A DNA stretch of 64,000 bases, taken from positions 1-64,000 of the forward strand of contig CALMZP010000109.1 in assembly GCA_937870635.1 (NCBI GenBank), in the 5' to 3' direction. The position numbers and the translations under genes are program-made. Origin of the DNA: an uncultured Acidobacteriota bacterium (GTDB taxonomy: Bacteria; Acidobacteriota; Thermoanaerobaculia; Gp7-AA8). Shown here in pieces: positions 53,982 to 62,662 of this stretch. Each line of letters opens with the position of its first letter. Positions within the stretch are counted from its first letter, which is position 1. The notes below the pieces were generated by a model. That model did no database searches and was not told the DNA's origin. It worked only from the letters and a program-made list of their open reading frames with translations.

Positions 53982-56900
53982 ATGAAAATCACCGACGTCT
54001 GTATCCGCAAACCGGTCTTCGCATGGATGATCATGATGGCAACGGTCGTCTTCGGCGGCGTGGCCGCGACGCGCATCGGCATCAGCCAGTTTCCGGACGT
54101 CGATTTTCCGACGATCAGCGTGGGCGTGGGCTGGGAGGGCGCGGCGCCGGAAGTCATCGAACAGGACGTCGTCGAAGTCATCGAAGAAGCGGTCATGCAG
54201 GTCGAGGGTGTCCGCAACGTCACCTCCACTTCACGGCAGGGTGGCGGCAACGTCAGCATCGAGCTCGATCTGTCCCGCAACGTCGATCTGGCGTTGCAGG
54301 ACGTGCAGACCAAAGTCGCGCAGGCCGCGCGCCGGCTTCCGCGCGACATCGAGCCGCCGGTCGTCTCCAAGAGCAATCCCGAAGATCAGCCGATCATGTG
54401 GGTCGGTCTGTCCGGCCCGTATTCGCAGCAGATGCTCGCCGATTACGCACGCTATCGCGTGAAGGAGAAGCTGCAGACGGTTCCCGGCGTCGGTGAGATC
54501 CAGCTCGGGGGATATCTCGAACGGAACGTCCGCATCTGGCTCGACGGCGACAAGCTCGACGAGCGTCAGGTGACGGTGACCGAGGTGCTGGCGGCAGTGC
54601 AGCGGCAGCACGTCGAGCTGCCGGCGGGCCGCATCGAAACCTCCGGCAGAGAGATCAACGTCCGCGTTCTCGGCGAGGCGCTGAACCTCGACGAGTTTCG
54701 CCGTCTCGTCGTCAAGAATGTCGAAGGGGCTCCGGTTTATCTGAACGACGTCGCCATCGTCGAGGACGGGTTCGAAGACGTCCGCCGGCTGTCGCGCGTG
54801 AACGGCCAGCCGGCGCAGGGGCTGGGTATCCGTAAGCAGCGCGGATCGAACGCCGTGGCCGTGGCCACCGGGCTCAACGCCGCCATCGAGGAAATCCGGA
54901 AGACGCTGCCGCCGGGAATGGAGCTCGGTATCAACTTCGACTCGACGAAGTTCATCGAGGAGTCGGTGCATGAGATCGAGTTCGAGCTGGTCCTCTCCGT
55001 CATCCTGACCGCTTTCGTCTGCTGGCTTTTCCTGGGGTCGCTCTCTTCGACCCTCAACGTCATCCTCGCCATTCCGATGTCGCTCCTCGGAACGGTTGCG
55101 TTCATCTACTTCTTCGGTTTCACGCTGAACACGTTCACGCTGCTGGCCCTCGCGCTCGCTGTAGGCATCGTTGTCGACGACGCGATCATGGTCATGGAGA
55201 ACATCTTCCGTCACGGCGAGATGGGGAAGGACCGTGTCAGTGCGGCTCGCGAAGGGACCGAGGAGATCAGCTTCGCGGCGCTCGCGGCGACGCTCGCGAT
55301 CTGCGCGATCTTCCTTCCGGTCGTTTTCATGCAGGGGGTCATCGGCAAGTTCTTCCTGCAGTTCGGCGTCACGCTGTGCGTTGCCGTCCTGCTGTCGTAC
55401 GTGGAAGCCGTGACGCTTGCTCCCGCCCGGATGGCGCAGCTGATGACCACAGGCCAGCGCGAAACGAAACTCGGGCATTTCGTCGACCAGGCCTTCGACC
55501 GTCTTTCCCGGTTCTACGCGCGCGTGCTGGCGATGGCGCTGAGACACCCGATCACGGTGCTCGTCGGGGCCGTCGTGGTTTTTCTCGCGTCGATGTTCGT
55601 CTTCAAGAACCTCCCGAGCGAGTTCGTTCCGACGCAGGATCAGAGCCGTCTCATGGTCCGTCTCCAGACGGCGGTTGGATCCGATCTCACGGAAAGCGAT
55701 CGGGTCTTTCAGCGCGCCGAACAGTTCCTGGTGGAGCAGAAGGAAGTCGAGCGCGTGTTCGGTGTCATCGGTGGCTTTGGCGGCGGCCAGGTCAACACGG
55801 GAATCATCTTCGTCACAATGCATCCTCCCGGCGACCGCGAGCTGTCGCAGCAGGAGTTCGCGAGCGTCGTCCGGAATGAGTTCAACTCCTACCCCGGCGT
55901 GCGCGCGGTGGTCCAGGACCTCTCGCAACAGGGCTTCACCGGCCAGCGCGGGTTTCCCGTCGAGTTCTCCGTCCGTGGCGCGGACTGGGACAAGCTCGTC
56001 GAGCATTCGAATGACATGCGCGAGAAGATCAGCGCCAGCGGGCTGGTCACCGACGTCGATACCGATTATCGCGTGGGCATGCCCGAGCTGCGCATCGTTC
56101 CCGACCGCGATCGGACCGCCGACCTCGGCGTCTCGGTCGAGGATGTGGCGACCTCGATCAATGCACTCGTGGGCGGTGTGCGCAGCGGGAAGTATTCGAC
56201 GGGCGGCCGTCGCATCGACATCCGCACGCGCCTTCTTGCCGACCAGCGCTCGCGTCCCGAAGATCTGACACAGCTTCGCGTCCGGACACGCTCGGGCGAT
56301 CTCGTTCCCCTTTCCGCGCTGGTGAAGGAAGACGAACGTCCGGCGCTGCAGTCCGTCACGCGCCGCGATCGCGAGCGCGCGATCAGCATCTTCGCCAACG
56401 TCGCCCCCGGTCACTCTCAGGATGAGGCGCTCGCGTACGTCGAGAACCTCGGCAAACAACTGCCGCCGGGATATCGCGCCGTGCTGGGCGGTTCATCGGT
56501 CGCCTTCCGCGAGTCGATGGGACAGCTGATGTTCGCGCTGCTCCTCGGTCTTCTCGTCGCGTACATGGTCCTGGCGTCGCAGTTCAATTCTTTCCTGCAT
56601 CCAGTGACGGTACTGTCGATCATTCCGCTCTCGATCGCGGGCGCTGCGTTCGCGCTGCTGCTCACCGGCAAGACCCTCAACATCTTCTCGATGATCGGAC
56701 TGCTTCTCCTCCTCGGCATCGCGAAGAAGAACTCGATCATCCTCGTCGACTACGCGGTGCAGGCGCAGAACGACGGCCTCAACGCGCACGATGCCATGCT
56801 GAAGGCCGGTCCGGTCCGGCTGCGCCCGATCATGATGACGTCCGCCGCGACGATGATGGCCGCGGTGCCGCCCGCGCTCGCGCTTGGTCCGGGTTCGGAA

Positions 56901-57068
56901 ACTCGAGGGCCGATGGCGATCGCCATCATCGGCGGCATCATCGTCTCGACGATCCTGTCGCTGGTCGTCGTCCCGGCATTCTTTGTCGTCGCCGATCGGA
57001 TGAAGACGAGGCTCGGCGAGCTGATGCCCCGCCGCCGCTACGACGAAGAAGCCACACACGAGGTTTGA
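53982..57068 (+). CDS. RND efflux transporter (HAE1 type)
   Basis: 1028 aa. Starts KITDVCIRKPVFAWMIMMAT, typical of RND pumps. Twelve transmembrane helices and two large periplasmic loops are evident. The proton-relay Asp pair is in ALAVGIVVDDAIMVMENIFR (about residue 405), and the Lys partner lies in GIAKKNSIILVDYAVQ (about 925). GNVSIELDLSRNVDLALQDV and related porter segments match AcrB/MdtB/MexF types. Substrates cannot be told. It ends the operon of channel, adaptor and pump. Antisense to this gene is a very long chance open frame. Confidence 0.95.
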   Translation: MKITDVCIRKPVFAWMIMMATVVFGGVAATRIGISQFPDVDFPTISVGVGWEGAAPEVIEQDVVEVIEEAVMQVEGVRNVTSTSRQGGGNVSIELDLSRNVDLALQDVQTKVAQAARRLPRDIEPPVVSKSNPEDQPIMWVGLSGPYSQQMLADYARYRVKEKLQTVPGVGEIQLGGYLERNVRIWLDGDKLDERQVTVTEVLAAVQRQHVELPAGRIETSGREINVRVLGEALNLDEFRRLVVKNVEGAPVYLNDVAIVEDGFEDVRRLSRVNGQPAQGLGIRKQRGSNAVAVATGLNAAIEEIRKTLPPGMELGINFDSTKFIEESVHEIEFELVLSVILTAFVCWLFLGSLSSTLNVILAIPMSLLGTVAFIYFFGFTLNTFTLLALALAVGIVVDDAIMVMENIFRHGEMGKDRVSAAREGTEEISFAALAATLAICAIFLPVVFMQGVIGKFFLQFGVTLCVAVLLSYVEAVTLAPARMAQLMTTGQRETKLGHFVDQAFDRLSRFYARVLAMALRHPITVLVGAVVVFLASMFVFKNLPSEFVPTQDQSRLMVRLQTAVGSDLTESDRVFQRAEQFLVEQKEVERVFGVIGGFGGGQVNTGIIFVTMHPPGDRELSQQEFASVVRNEFNSYPGVRAVVQDLSQQGFTGQRGFPVEFSVRGADWDKLVEHSNDMREKISASGLVTDVDTDYRVGMPELRIVPDRDRTADLGVSVEDVATSINALVGGVRSGKYSTGGRRIDIRTRLLADQRSRPEDLTQLRVRTRSGDLVPLSALVKEDERPALQSVTRRDRERAISIFANVAPGHSQDEALAYVENLGKQLPPGYRAVLGGSSVAFRESMGQLMFALLLGLLVAYMVLASQFNSFLHPVTVLSIIPLSIAGAAFALLLTGKTLNIFSMIGLLLLLGIAKKNSIILVDYAVQAQNDGLNAHDAMLKAGPVRLRPIMMTSAATMMAAVPPALALGPGSETRGPMAIAIIGGIIVSTILSLVVVPAFFVVADRMKTRLGELMPRRRYDEEATHEV

Positions 57069-57104
57069 CGGATGACACGCTTTTTGAGGCGCCCTCCAAC
57101 CAAG

Positions 57105-57188
57105 TCACTTCACCGCCGGCGGCGCCGCACACACTAGCGCCGCGGTGCCGATCAGGCGAATCGCATCACGCCGGTTGATTCCTGTCAT
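57105..57188 (-). pseudogene. Orphan twin-arginine signal peptide (27 codons), probable gene remnant
   Basis: On the minus strand, ATG at 57188 reads MTGINRRDAIRLIGTAALVC, then AAPPAVK and a TGA. This has all parts of a Tat signal: RRDAIRL twin-arginine motif, moderate hydrophobic core and a small-residue AAP end, but the protein stops there. It overlaps the end of the MFS-like gene by 23 nt. What follows is intergenic sequence up to the RND gene end. I infer that a Tat-secreted protein gene once stood here and was deleted. Confidence 0.55.
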
Positions 57189-58407
57189 GCCGCCTCCCGA
57201 CGGTGTAGCCGGTGGCGAACCAGAGGATCGCCATCGGAATGCCGAAGATGAAGATCGAGCTCAGCCCGGCCGCGCGAACCGCGGCGACGAGCCATGAAGC
57301 GAAGGCATCGTTTGCGCGATAGATCGTCGTGTCGATGAAGTTCTTGGCCTTGTAGCGGCTCTCCGCGTCGACGGTGGTGTAAATCATTTCGCGGCCGGGG
57401 CGCATCAGCGAGAAATCGCCGGCGCGGTGAACGGTCTGGATGATGGCCAGCACGACCGCGGTCCGCCATTGTCCGGCGAACACCAGGCCGATCGTGACGA
57501 GGAGCGGGACCACGGACAGCGTGATGCGCAGACCGAAGTTTTGCACGATGCGTCGCGTCAGAAGGATCTGGATCGCCAGGGCCACGCAATTGATCGTCAG
57601 ATCGATCGTGGCGAAGAACGCCGTGCGCTCGCCCGAATCGGAGAACGTCCTGCCGACTGCGTCGGCCTGCTCGACGTAGAGCACGGTCGAGACCGCGGTG
57701 TAGCAGATGATGAGGATCGCGATGCCGCGAAGGCTGATGACCTGCCAGGCCAGGCGGACGCCCGCCAGGATCGAGCCGCCGATCGGCCGCGCTTCCGTTG
57801 GTGCGGCCACAACTTCCTCGGGCCTCAGCCGGCGCATGGCCACCATGCACGCCGCGGCGGCGGCGAGGAGCGTCGCCGAAAGCGCGAGGAGCGTCGACGT
57901 CGATACGTGCTCGGCGATGGTCGCGGTGATCGCCGGTCCGGTGAGGGCGCCGGCCGAACCTCCCGCGGAGACGTAACCGTAGACGCGCTTCGCCTGGTCA
58001 GTCGAGAACACGTCGCTGACGTTGCTCCAGAACAGCGACACGACGAACAGATTGAAGACGCTCAGCCAGATGAAAAACGTGGCGGCGAGGGCCACGGTCG
58101 TTCCCGCCAGGAAGAGCGCGTAGAAGATGACCAGGTTCAGGATGAAAAAGCCGTAGACGGCGGGCAGCACGTGACGCTTCGGGAGCCGCTTCACCACCCA
58201 GCCGAAGATCGGGACGATGGCCAGCGTGGCGATGAACGTCCCCGTGAACAGCCACTGCAGCCTTGAAGCGCCCGTCTGCACACCCATCTCGTCGCGAACC
58301 GGCCGGAGGATGTAGTAGCTGCACAGAAGAAGAAAGAAGGATGCGAATCCGAGGGTGACGCGGGAGAACTCGCCGGGCTCGAGAAGGCGCTTCGTGCGCT
58401 CAGCCAT
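57166..58407 (-). CDS. MFS-fold carrier, NTP/NDP-exchange-like
   Basis: 413 aa with 12 predicted helices. The N-terminal FFLLLCSYYILRPVRDEMGV is characteristic of the ATP/ADP-translocase-like branch of MFS proteins (Npt1/Npt2 related) that in free-living bacteria have uncertain substrates. LMRPGREMIYTTVDAESRYK with YKAKNFIDTTIYRANDAF near residues 345-380 is another family block. The start is placed at MAERTKRLL (58407); an upstream Met at 58425 is possible. Alone on the minus strand between two repeats. Confidence 0.68.
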   Translation of the reverse strand: MAERTKRLLEPGEFSRVTLGFASFFLLLCSYYILRPVRDEMGVQTGASRLQWLFTGTFIATLAIVPIFGWVVKRLPKRHVLPAVYGFFILNLVIFYALFLAGTTVALAATFFIWLSVFNLFVVSLFWSNVSDVFSTDQAKRVYGYVSAGGSAGALTGPAITATIAEHVSTSTLLALSATLLAAAAACMVAMRRLRPEEVVAAPTEARPIGGSILAGVRLAWQVISLRGIAILIICYTAVSTVLYVEQADAVGRTFSDSGERTAFFATIDLTINCVALAIQILLTRRIVQNFGLRITLSVVPLLVTIGLVFAGQWRTAVVLAIIQTVHRAGDFSLMRPGREMIYTTVDAESRYKAKNFIDTTIYRANDAFASWLVAAVRAAGLSSIFIFGIPMAILWFATGYTVGRRHDRNQPA

Positions 58408-58430
58408 CGCCCCCGATTCAACCACAGGTT

Positions 58431-58511
58431 TTGGACCTTGGATCCTGGACCCTGGATCTCAGACAACCGAGGTTTCGAAACTCTCCCAAGGTCCAGGGTC
58501 CAGGGTCCAGG
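58431..58511. repeat. Heptamer hairpin, GGACCTT family (copy 3)
   Basis: Left arm alternating GGACCTT, GGATCCT and GGACCCT units (58431-58455); right arm with AGGTCC and AGGGTCC units (58485-58511). The two arms share the C-for-T change, so variants arose in both arms. Spacer 29 nt. Between two minus-strand genes. Confidence 0.88.
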
Positions 58512-58515
58512 TGCG

Positions 58516-59223
58516 TCAGCGATCGCCCCTGAAGGATTCGACGGCTTTGTTGAATTGATCGGGCTGCTCCATGTTCGACAGATGAGCGGCGCCGCGAATC
58601 GTCACCAGCGTCGCCTTCGGCGCCAGGGCGGCCATCCGCTGTGCGTCGGCGGGAGGAGTGATCGTGTCGGCGTCGCCGACGACGATGAGCGCCGGCACGG
58701 CGATGTTGCGCAGCGTGTCCGTCGAGTCGGGGCGCTCGGCCATCGCCTTCAGAGCCGCCGTGACGCCGGAGAGGGAACTGGACATCATGATCTGGCGCGC
58801 CTCGGTCACGAGCGCGGGCGGAGCCTGGGCCGTGAGCATCTTCGGCAGCATGGCGTCGACCACGACGGAGACACCCTTCGCCTTCACGTTTTCGATCGTC
58901 TCGTAGCGCCCTTTCCTGGCTTCCGCGGTATCCGGCGTCTCACGCGTGTCGATGAGGATCAGGCCCTTCATGCGCTCCGGGGCGATCCGGGCGATGGCGA
59001 AGCAGATGTAGCCGCCCATGGAGAGACCGGCCAGAAAAGCCTTGTCGATCTTCCGCGCATCCATCGCGGCGAGAACGTGCCGGGCGTAGTCATCCATCGT
59101 CATCTGGTCCGGCGGCGCGGCGGCCGTTCCGAAGCCGGGGAGGTCGGGAGCGAATCCGGGAAGCACGTTCTGCTTCGAGAAAACGCGCGACGACAGTGGG
59201 AAGCCGTGGATCCAGACGATCAT
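58516..59223 (-). CDS. Alpha/beta hydrolase (235 aa)
   Basis: IVWIHGFPLSSRVF at the start gives the oxyanion-hole HGFP motif. The nucleophile elbow is AGLSMGGYIC (Ser about 70). The acid is in VVGDADTITPP (about 180) and the catalytic His in RGAAHLSNMEQPD (about 210). The pattern fits the esterase/lactonase/peroxidase class of small single-domain hydrolases. Cytoplasmic, no signal peptide. The substrate is unknown. The start at 59223 is the only one near the first strand. Confidence 0.85.
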   Translation of the reverse strand: MIVWIHGFPLSSRVFSKQNVLPGFAPDLPGFGTAAAPPDQMTMDDYARHVLAAMDARKIDKAFLAGLSMGGYICFAIARIAPERMKGLILIDTRETPDTAEARKGRYETIENVKAKGVSVVVDAMLPKMLTAQAPPALVTEARQIMMSSSLSGVTAALKAMAERPDSTDTLRNIAVPALIVVGDADTITPPADAQRMAALAPKATLVTIRGAAHLSNMEQPDQFNKAVESFRGDR

Positions 59224-59331
59224 GAATAATCCCTTTCTGCATCGAGGGATACCCGGAAAGGCACCTTTCTTGCATGACTGTCCCCCTTTCCCCCGTCGGA
59301 ACCAGAGGCCTGAAGAAAGAAGGAGAGATCG

Positions 59332-60975
59332 ATGACATGTTCCAGGTTCTCGCCCCTCGTATGTCTTCTGCTCGTTGCCGCCGCCCTGCCCTTGTTCGCT
59401 CAGTCGCCGCAGCCGGGGGAGCTTACCCCTGAAGCGGCGCAATTCAATCAATGGTTCGAGGAAGCCGCGGCGGAGTTTGATGTGCCCGTCCAGGTGCTTC
59501 AGGCGGTCGCCTTTGCCGAAAGCCGCTGGCGCCATCTGGTGCCGGAGGCTCCACCGGAAGAATTCGAGGTCGATGGTGTCCGCCCCGTACGCGGCCGCCA
59601 GGCCGATCACGAATCGCGGCCTCCGGCGTTCGGAATCATGGGATTGCGCGATGACAATCACTTCGGCTACTCGCTGCGGGAAGCCGCGGCATTGATCGGG
59701 AAAACACCCGACGAGCTGAAGGAGAGTCCCCAGCTGAACATTCGTGGAGCCGCGGCACTGCTGCACAAGCTGAGCGGCGGAGCAGGGCGGGAAACCCCGC
59801 TCGAAGCGTGGGAGGACGCCGTTGCGCTGTACAGCGGGATTCCTCAGCCCGGCGTTGCCGAGATGTACACCTACGACATTTTCAACTCCATCCTCTCCGG
59901 GCGGGCCAGCGAGCGATTCCGGATCGCGCAGCAGGAGATCAGCCTGGCCAGCATTTATGGAGCGGAGAAGCTGCAGATTCTCTCCGCGCCGCGGCTGACG
60001 ATCGATGTGCCGGCGCACGGTCCGGACGCCGCGCTCCGCCCGGAGATCCTTTCGACCGATTACGGCCCGGCGCTGTGGGATCCGGCGCCCTCCTGCAACT
60101 ACTCCGCGGGGCGCTCCACGACGGTGACGCACATCGCCGAGCACATTGCCCAGGGCTCGTACGCGGGCACGATCTCATGGTTCAAGAACTGCTCGGCCAG
60201 TGTGAGCGCTCATTACGTCGTGCGATCCTCGGATGGCCAGGTCACACAGATGGTGCGCGAGCATGACACGGCCTGGCATGTCGCCAGCCACAACAGCTAC
60301 AGCGTCGGGATCGAGCACGAAGGGTTTGCGGAGGACTGCAGCTGGTACACGACGGCCATGTACAACGGGTCCTCGCTGCTGACGCGCGACATCGCCGACT
60401 CGCACGGCATCGCCCGCACAGGGACCTATGATGCGTCACTCGGATGGGACACGGAGCTCGCTCGCGACTCGGAATGGAAGATCAAGGGACACACGAATTT
60501 CCCCACGACCAAGACCTGCCCGGGAGCCTGCTTCGACTGGCCGCGGTTCCGCGGCCTCGTCATCGGAGCCTGGTCGCAGATCGTCGACAACGCGGAGGCG
60601 CGTTTCAGCGCGAGCGCGAACTGGGGCGTGTCCACCTACAGCGCCCAGCGCTACGGCGCCAATTATCGGTACGCGAATCCTCAGGCCATCAGCGACGCGG
60701 CCTGGTACAAGTTCAATGTCCCGGCCACCGGGAATTACGAGGTCTACGCGTGGTACCCGGCCAACAGCGGATACAACGACTCGACGCCGTTTGTGATCGT
60801 GACCTCGAGCGGCAACGTCACGGTCAACGTCAACCAGCGGGTCAACGGCGGGACCTGGGTCAGCCTCGGCATCTTCAACATCGCCGCAGGTGACGCGAAC
60901 AAGGTGGCTGTCAGCCGCTGGACGAACGGCGTCGGATACGTGATCGCCGACGCGGTGAAACTCGTGGCACGATGA
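59332..60975 (+). CDS. Secreted N-acetylmuramoyl-L-alanine amidase with goose-type-like and golvesin-like domains
   Basis: 547 aa with signal peptide (LVCLLLVAAALPLFAQ). Residues about 40-170 look like a lytic-transglycosylase-type helical domain (VPVQVLQAVAFAESRWRHLV, PAFGIMGLRDD). Residues about 250-400 are an Ami_2-type amidase: VTHIAEHIAQGSYAGTISWF, SAHYVVRSSDGQVTQMV, SVGIEHEGFAE and HTNFPTTKTCPG, with zinc ligands His and Cys/His. The last 120 residues match the golvesin C-terminal-like domain (NYRYANPQAISDAAWYKFNV). A cell-wall or prey-peptidoglycan degrading role is likely. Single gene. Confidence 0.82.
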   Translation: MTCSRFSPLVCLLLVAAALPLFAQSPQPGELTPEAAQFNQWFEEAAAEFDVPVQVLQAVAFAESRWRHLVPEAPPEEFEVDGVRPVRGRQADHESRPPAFGIMGLRDDNHFGYSLREAAALIGKTPDELKESPQLNIRGAAALLHKLSGGAGRETPLEAWEDAVALYSGIPQPGVAEMYTYDIFNSILSGRASERFRIAQQEISLASIYGAEKLQILSAPRLTIDVPAHGPDAALRPEILSTDYGPALWDPAPSCNYSAGRSTTVTHIAEHIAQGSYAGTISWFKNCSASVSAHYVVRSSDGQVTQMVREHDTAWHVASHNSYSVGIEHEGFAEDCSWYTTAMYNGSSLLTRDIADSHGIARTGTYDASLGWDTELARDSEWKIKGHTNFPTTKTCPGACFDWPRFRGLVIGAWSQIVDNAEARFSASANWGVSTYSAQRYGANYRYANPQAISDAAWYKFNVPATGNYEVYAWYPANSGYNDSTPFVIVTSSGNVTVNVNQRVNGGTWVSLGIFNIAAGDANKVAVSRWTNGVGYVIADAVKLVAR

Positions 60976-61035
60976 TCGTTCCGGATAGTGGAAGGGGTCG
61001 GTGGCGAGCGCCTTGCGCTTCCCACCGATCCCGGG

Positions 61036-61117
61036 TCATCGAGAGGCGAAGGACCTCGAACCACGTCAAGCGTATTTTGAGGTCCTTCGGCGTCTACGCG
61101 CCTCAGGATGACGTGAA
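61036..61117. repeat. CATCCTGAG repeat element (copy 2)
   Basis: GGTCATCGAGAGGCGAAGGACCTCG on one side, TTGAGGTCCTTCGGCGTCTACG and CTCAGGATGACGT on the other. It is the same arrangement as the copy at 34894 but with the left outer arm diverged. Confidence 0.75.
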
Positions 61118-61131
61118 CGACGCACTCGCGG

Positions 61132-61162
61132 CGGTTGACGGTTAACGGTTAACGATTAACGG
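61132..61162. repeat. Heptamer repeat, GGTTAAC family
   Basis: GGTTGAC-GGTTAAC-GGTTAAC-GATTAAC-GG: four tandem 7-bp units, each containing the palindrome GTTAAC, so a separate right arm is not needed. It lies about 22 nt upstream of the symporter start and could affect its expression. Confidence 0.85.
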
Positions 61163-61183
61163 ACGGTACAATCCCCGTCCAGT

Positions 61184-62662
61184 TTGCACGCGATCGATCT
61201 CGCCATCATCGTCGCCTACCTCGTCGCCGTCGTCGGCGCGGGGTTCTACTTTGGCCGCCGCCAGCTCTCCACCCAGCGCTACTTCGTCGGGGGACGCGAA
61301 GTTCCGTGGTGGGCGATCTCCGCGTCGATCGTGGCGACGGAGACCTCGACCGTCACGTTCATCTCCGTGCCAGGCATCGCCTTCGCGGCCGGCGGCGACT
61401 TCCGGTTCATCCAGATCGTATTCGGCTATCTGGTAGCGCGCATCGTGATCTCGGTGCTCTTCATGCCGCGCTACTTCCGGCGGGAGCTCGTCACCGTCTA
61501 TCAGCTGCTGCAGGACCGGTTCGGCGGCGCGGTGAAATCGCTCGCGGCTTCGCTCTTCGTCGTGATGCGGACCATCGCCGACGGCGTGCGCCTTCTGCTC
61601 ACCGCCTTCGTGCTCGCGGCCGTGTTCAAGAGCCTCGACCTCGCCGACAGCGCGGTCAGCGGGTCGATCATCGCCATCGGTGTCGTCATGATCATCTTCA
61701 CGCTGATCGGTGGCATCGAGGCCATCGTGTGGATCGAAGTCGTTCAGCTGCTGATCTACATCGGAGGCGCGATCGCCGCGGCGGTCATCCTCGCCGGACA
61801 GATTCCGGGCGGCATCCCCTCGGCCGTCGATCTCGGCCAGATGTTCGACAAGTTTCGATTTCTCGATTTTTCGTTCGACATGACGAAGACCTACACGTTC
61901 TGGTCGGGAGTCATCGGCGGCGCGTTCCTGACGATGAGCACGCACGGCACCGATCAGTACATGGTGCAGCGCTACCTCTGTACCGATCGTCCGCGCAAGG
62001 CTTCCCTGGCACTGCTCGTCTCCGGCGTCGTCGTTCTCGCGCAGTTCCTCGGATTCCTCTTCATCGGCGTGCTTCTGTTTGCGTTCTATCGTCCCGACCG
62101 GATGGCCGGATACGGCCCGACGTCGGGCGCGGCGCCGTTCGCCGCCGCCGATCAGGTCTTCCCCGACTTCATCACGAACCACCTGCCGATCGGGCTCTCC
62201 GGGCTGGTCGTCGCGGCGATCTTCGCCGCGGCAATGTCGTCATCGCTCAATTCGATCGCGGCGACGGTGGTGTCCGATCTCTACACGCCGCTGCGGCCGG
62301 GACGCCCCGATCGCCATTACCTCAACGTCTCCAAACTGGTGACGGTCATTGCCGGCATCGTCCAGATTGCGGTCGGCGTGGCCATGCAGCATTCGGCGAA
62401 GTCGGCCCTGGCGATCGTCCTGTCCATCGCCTCCCTCATCAACGGCCCCATCCTCGGCGTCTTCCTCCTGGGATGGCTGCGGTCCTCCGCTACGCGCACC
62501 GCTGCATTCACTGGGATGCTCACCGGCCTCGCCGTGATTCTCTACGTGGCGTTCGCAACGAAGATCGCCTGGCCGTGGTACACGCTCATCGGGAGCGCAA
62601 CGACGTTCCTCGTCGGCTCACTCGTCAGCGCTTTCGGAGCAAGAACGAATGAAACGCCTTGA
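61184..62662 (+). CDS. Sodium:solute symporter (SSS family)
   Basis: 492 aa with 13 or so helices. DLAIIVAYLVAVVGAGFYFG opens helix 1, and GGREVPWWAISASIVATETS is the conserved SSS TM2 sodium-binding region. FLTMSTHGTDQYMVQRYLCT and the later AAAMSSSLNSIAATVVSDLY are further signatures (Na2-site Ser pair). Substrates in this family include sugars, amino acids and sialic acid. The downstream GH3 enzyme (overlap 14 nt) suggests uptake of sugars or muropeptide-derived compounds. The TTG start is the best near helix 1. Confidence 0.9.
   Translation: MHAIDLAIIVAYLVAVVGAGFYFGRRQLSTQRYFVGGREVPWWAISASIVATETSTVTFISVPGIAFAAGGDFRFIQIVFGYLVARIVISVLFMPRYFRRELVTVYQLLQDRFGGAVKSLAASLFVVMRTIADGVRLLLTAFVLAAVFKSLDLADSAVSGSIIAIGVVMIIFTLIGGIEAIVWIEVVQLLIYIGGAIAAAVILAGQIPGGIPSAVDLGQMFDKFRFLDFSFDMTKTYTFWSGVIGGAFLTMSTHGTDQYMVQRYLCTDRPRKASLALLVSGVVVLAQFLGFLFIGVLLFAFYRPDRMAGYGPTSGAAPFAAADQVFPDFITNHLPIGLSGLVVAAIFAAAMSSSLNSIAATVVSDLYTPLRPGRPDRHYLNVSKLVTVIAGIVQIAVGVAMQHSAKSALAIVLSIASLINGPILGVFLLGWLRSSATRTAAFTGMLTGLAVILYVAFATKIAWPWYTLIGSATTFLVGSLVSAFGARTNETP

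Noticed and set aside
54231..56459. 742-aa open frame antisense to the RND pump gene
   Set aside because: It mirrors a well-supported RND transporter codon for codon, has Arg/Asp/His-rich shadow composition and no ribosome site.
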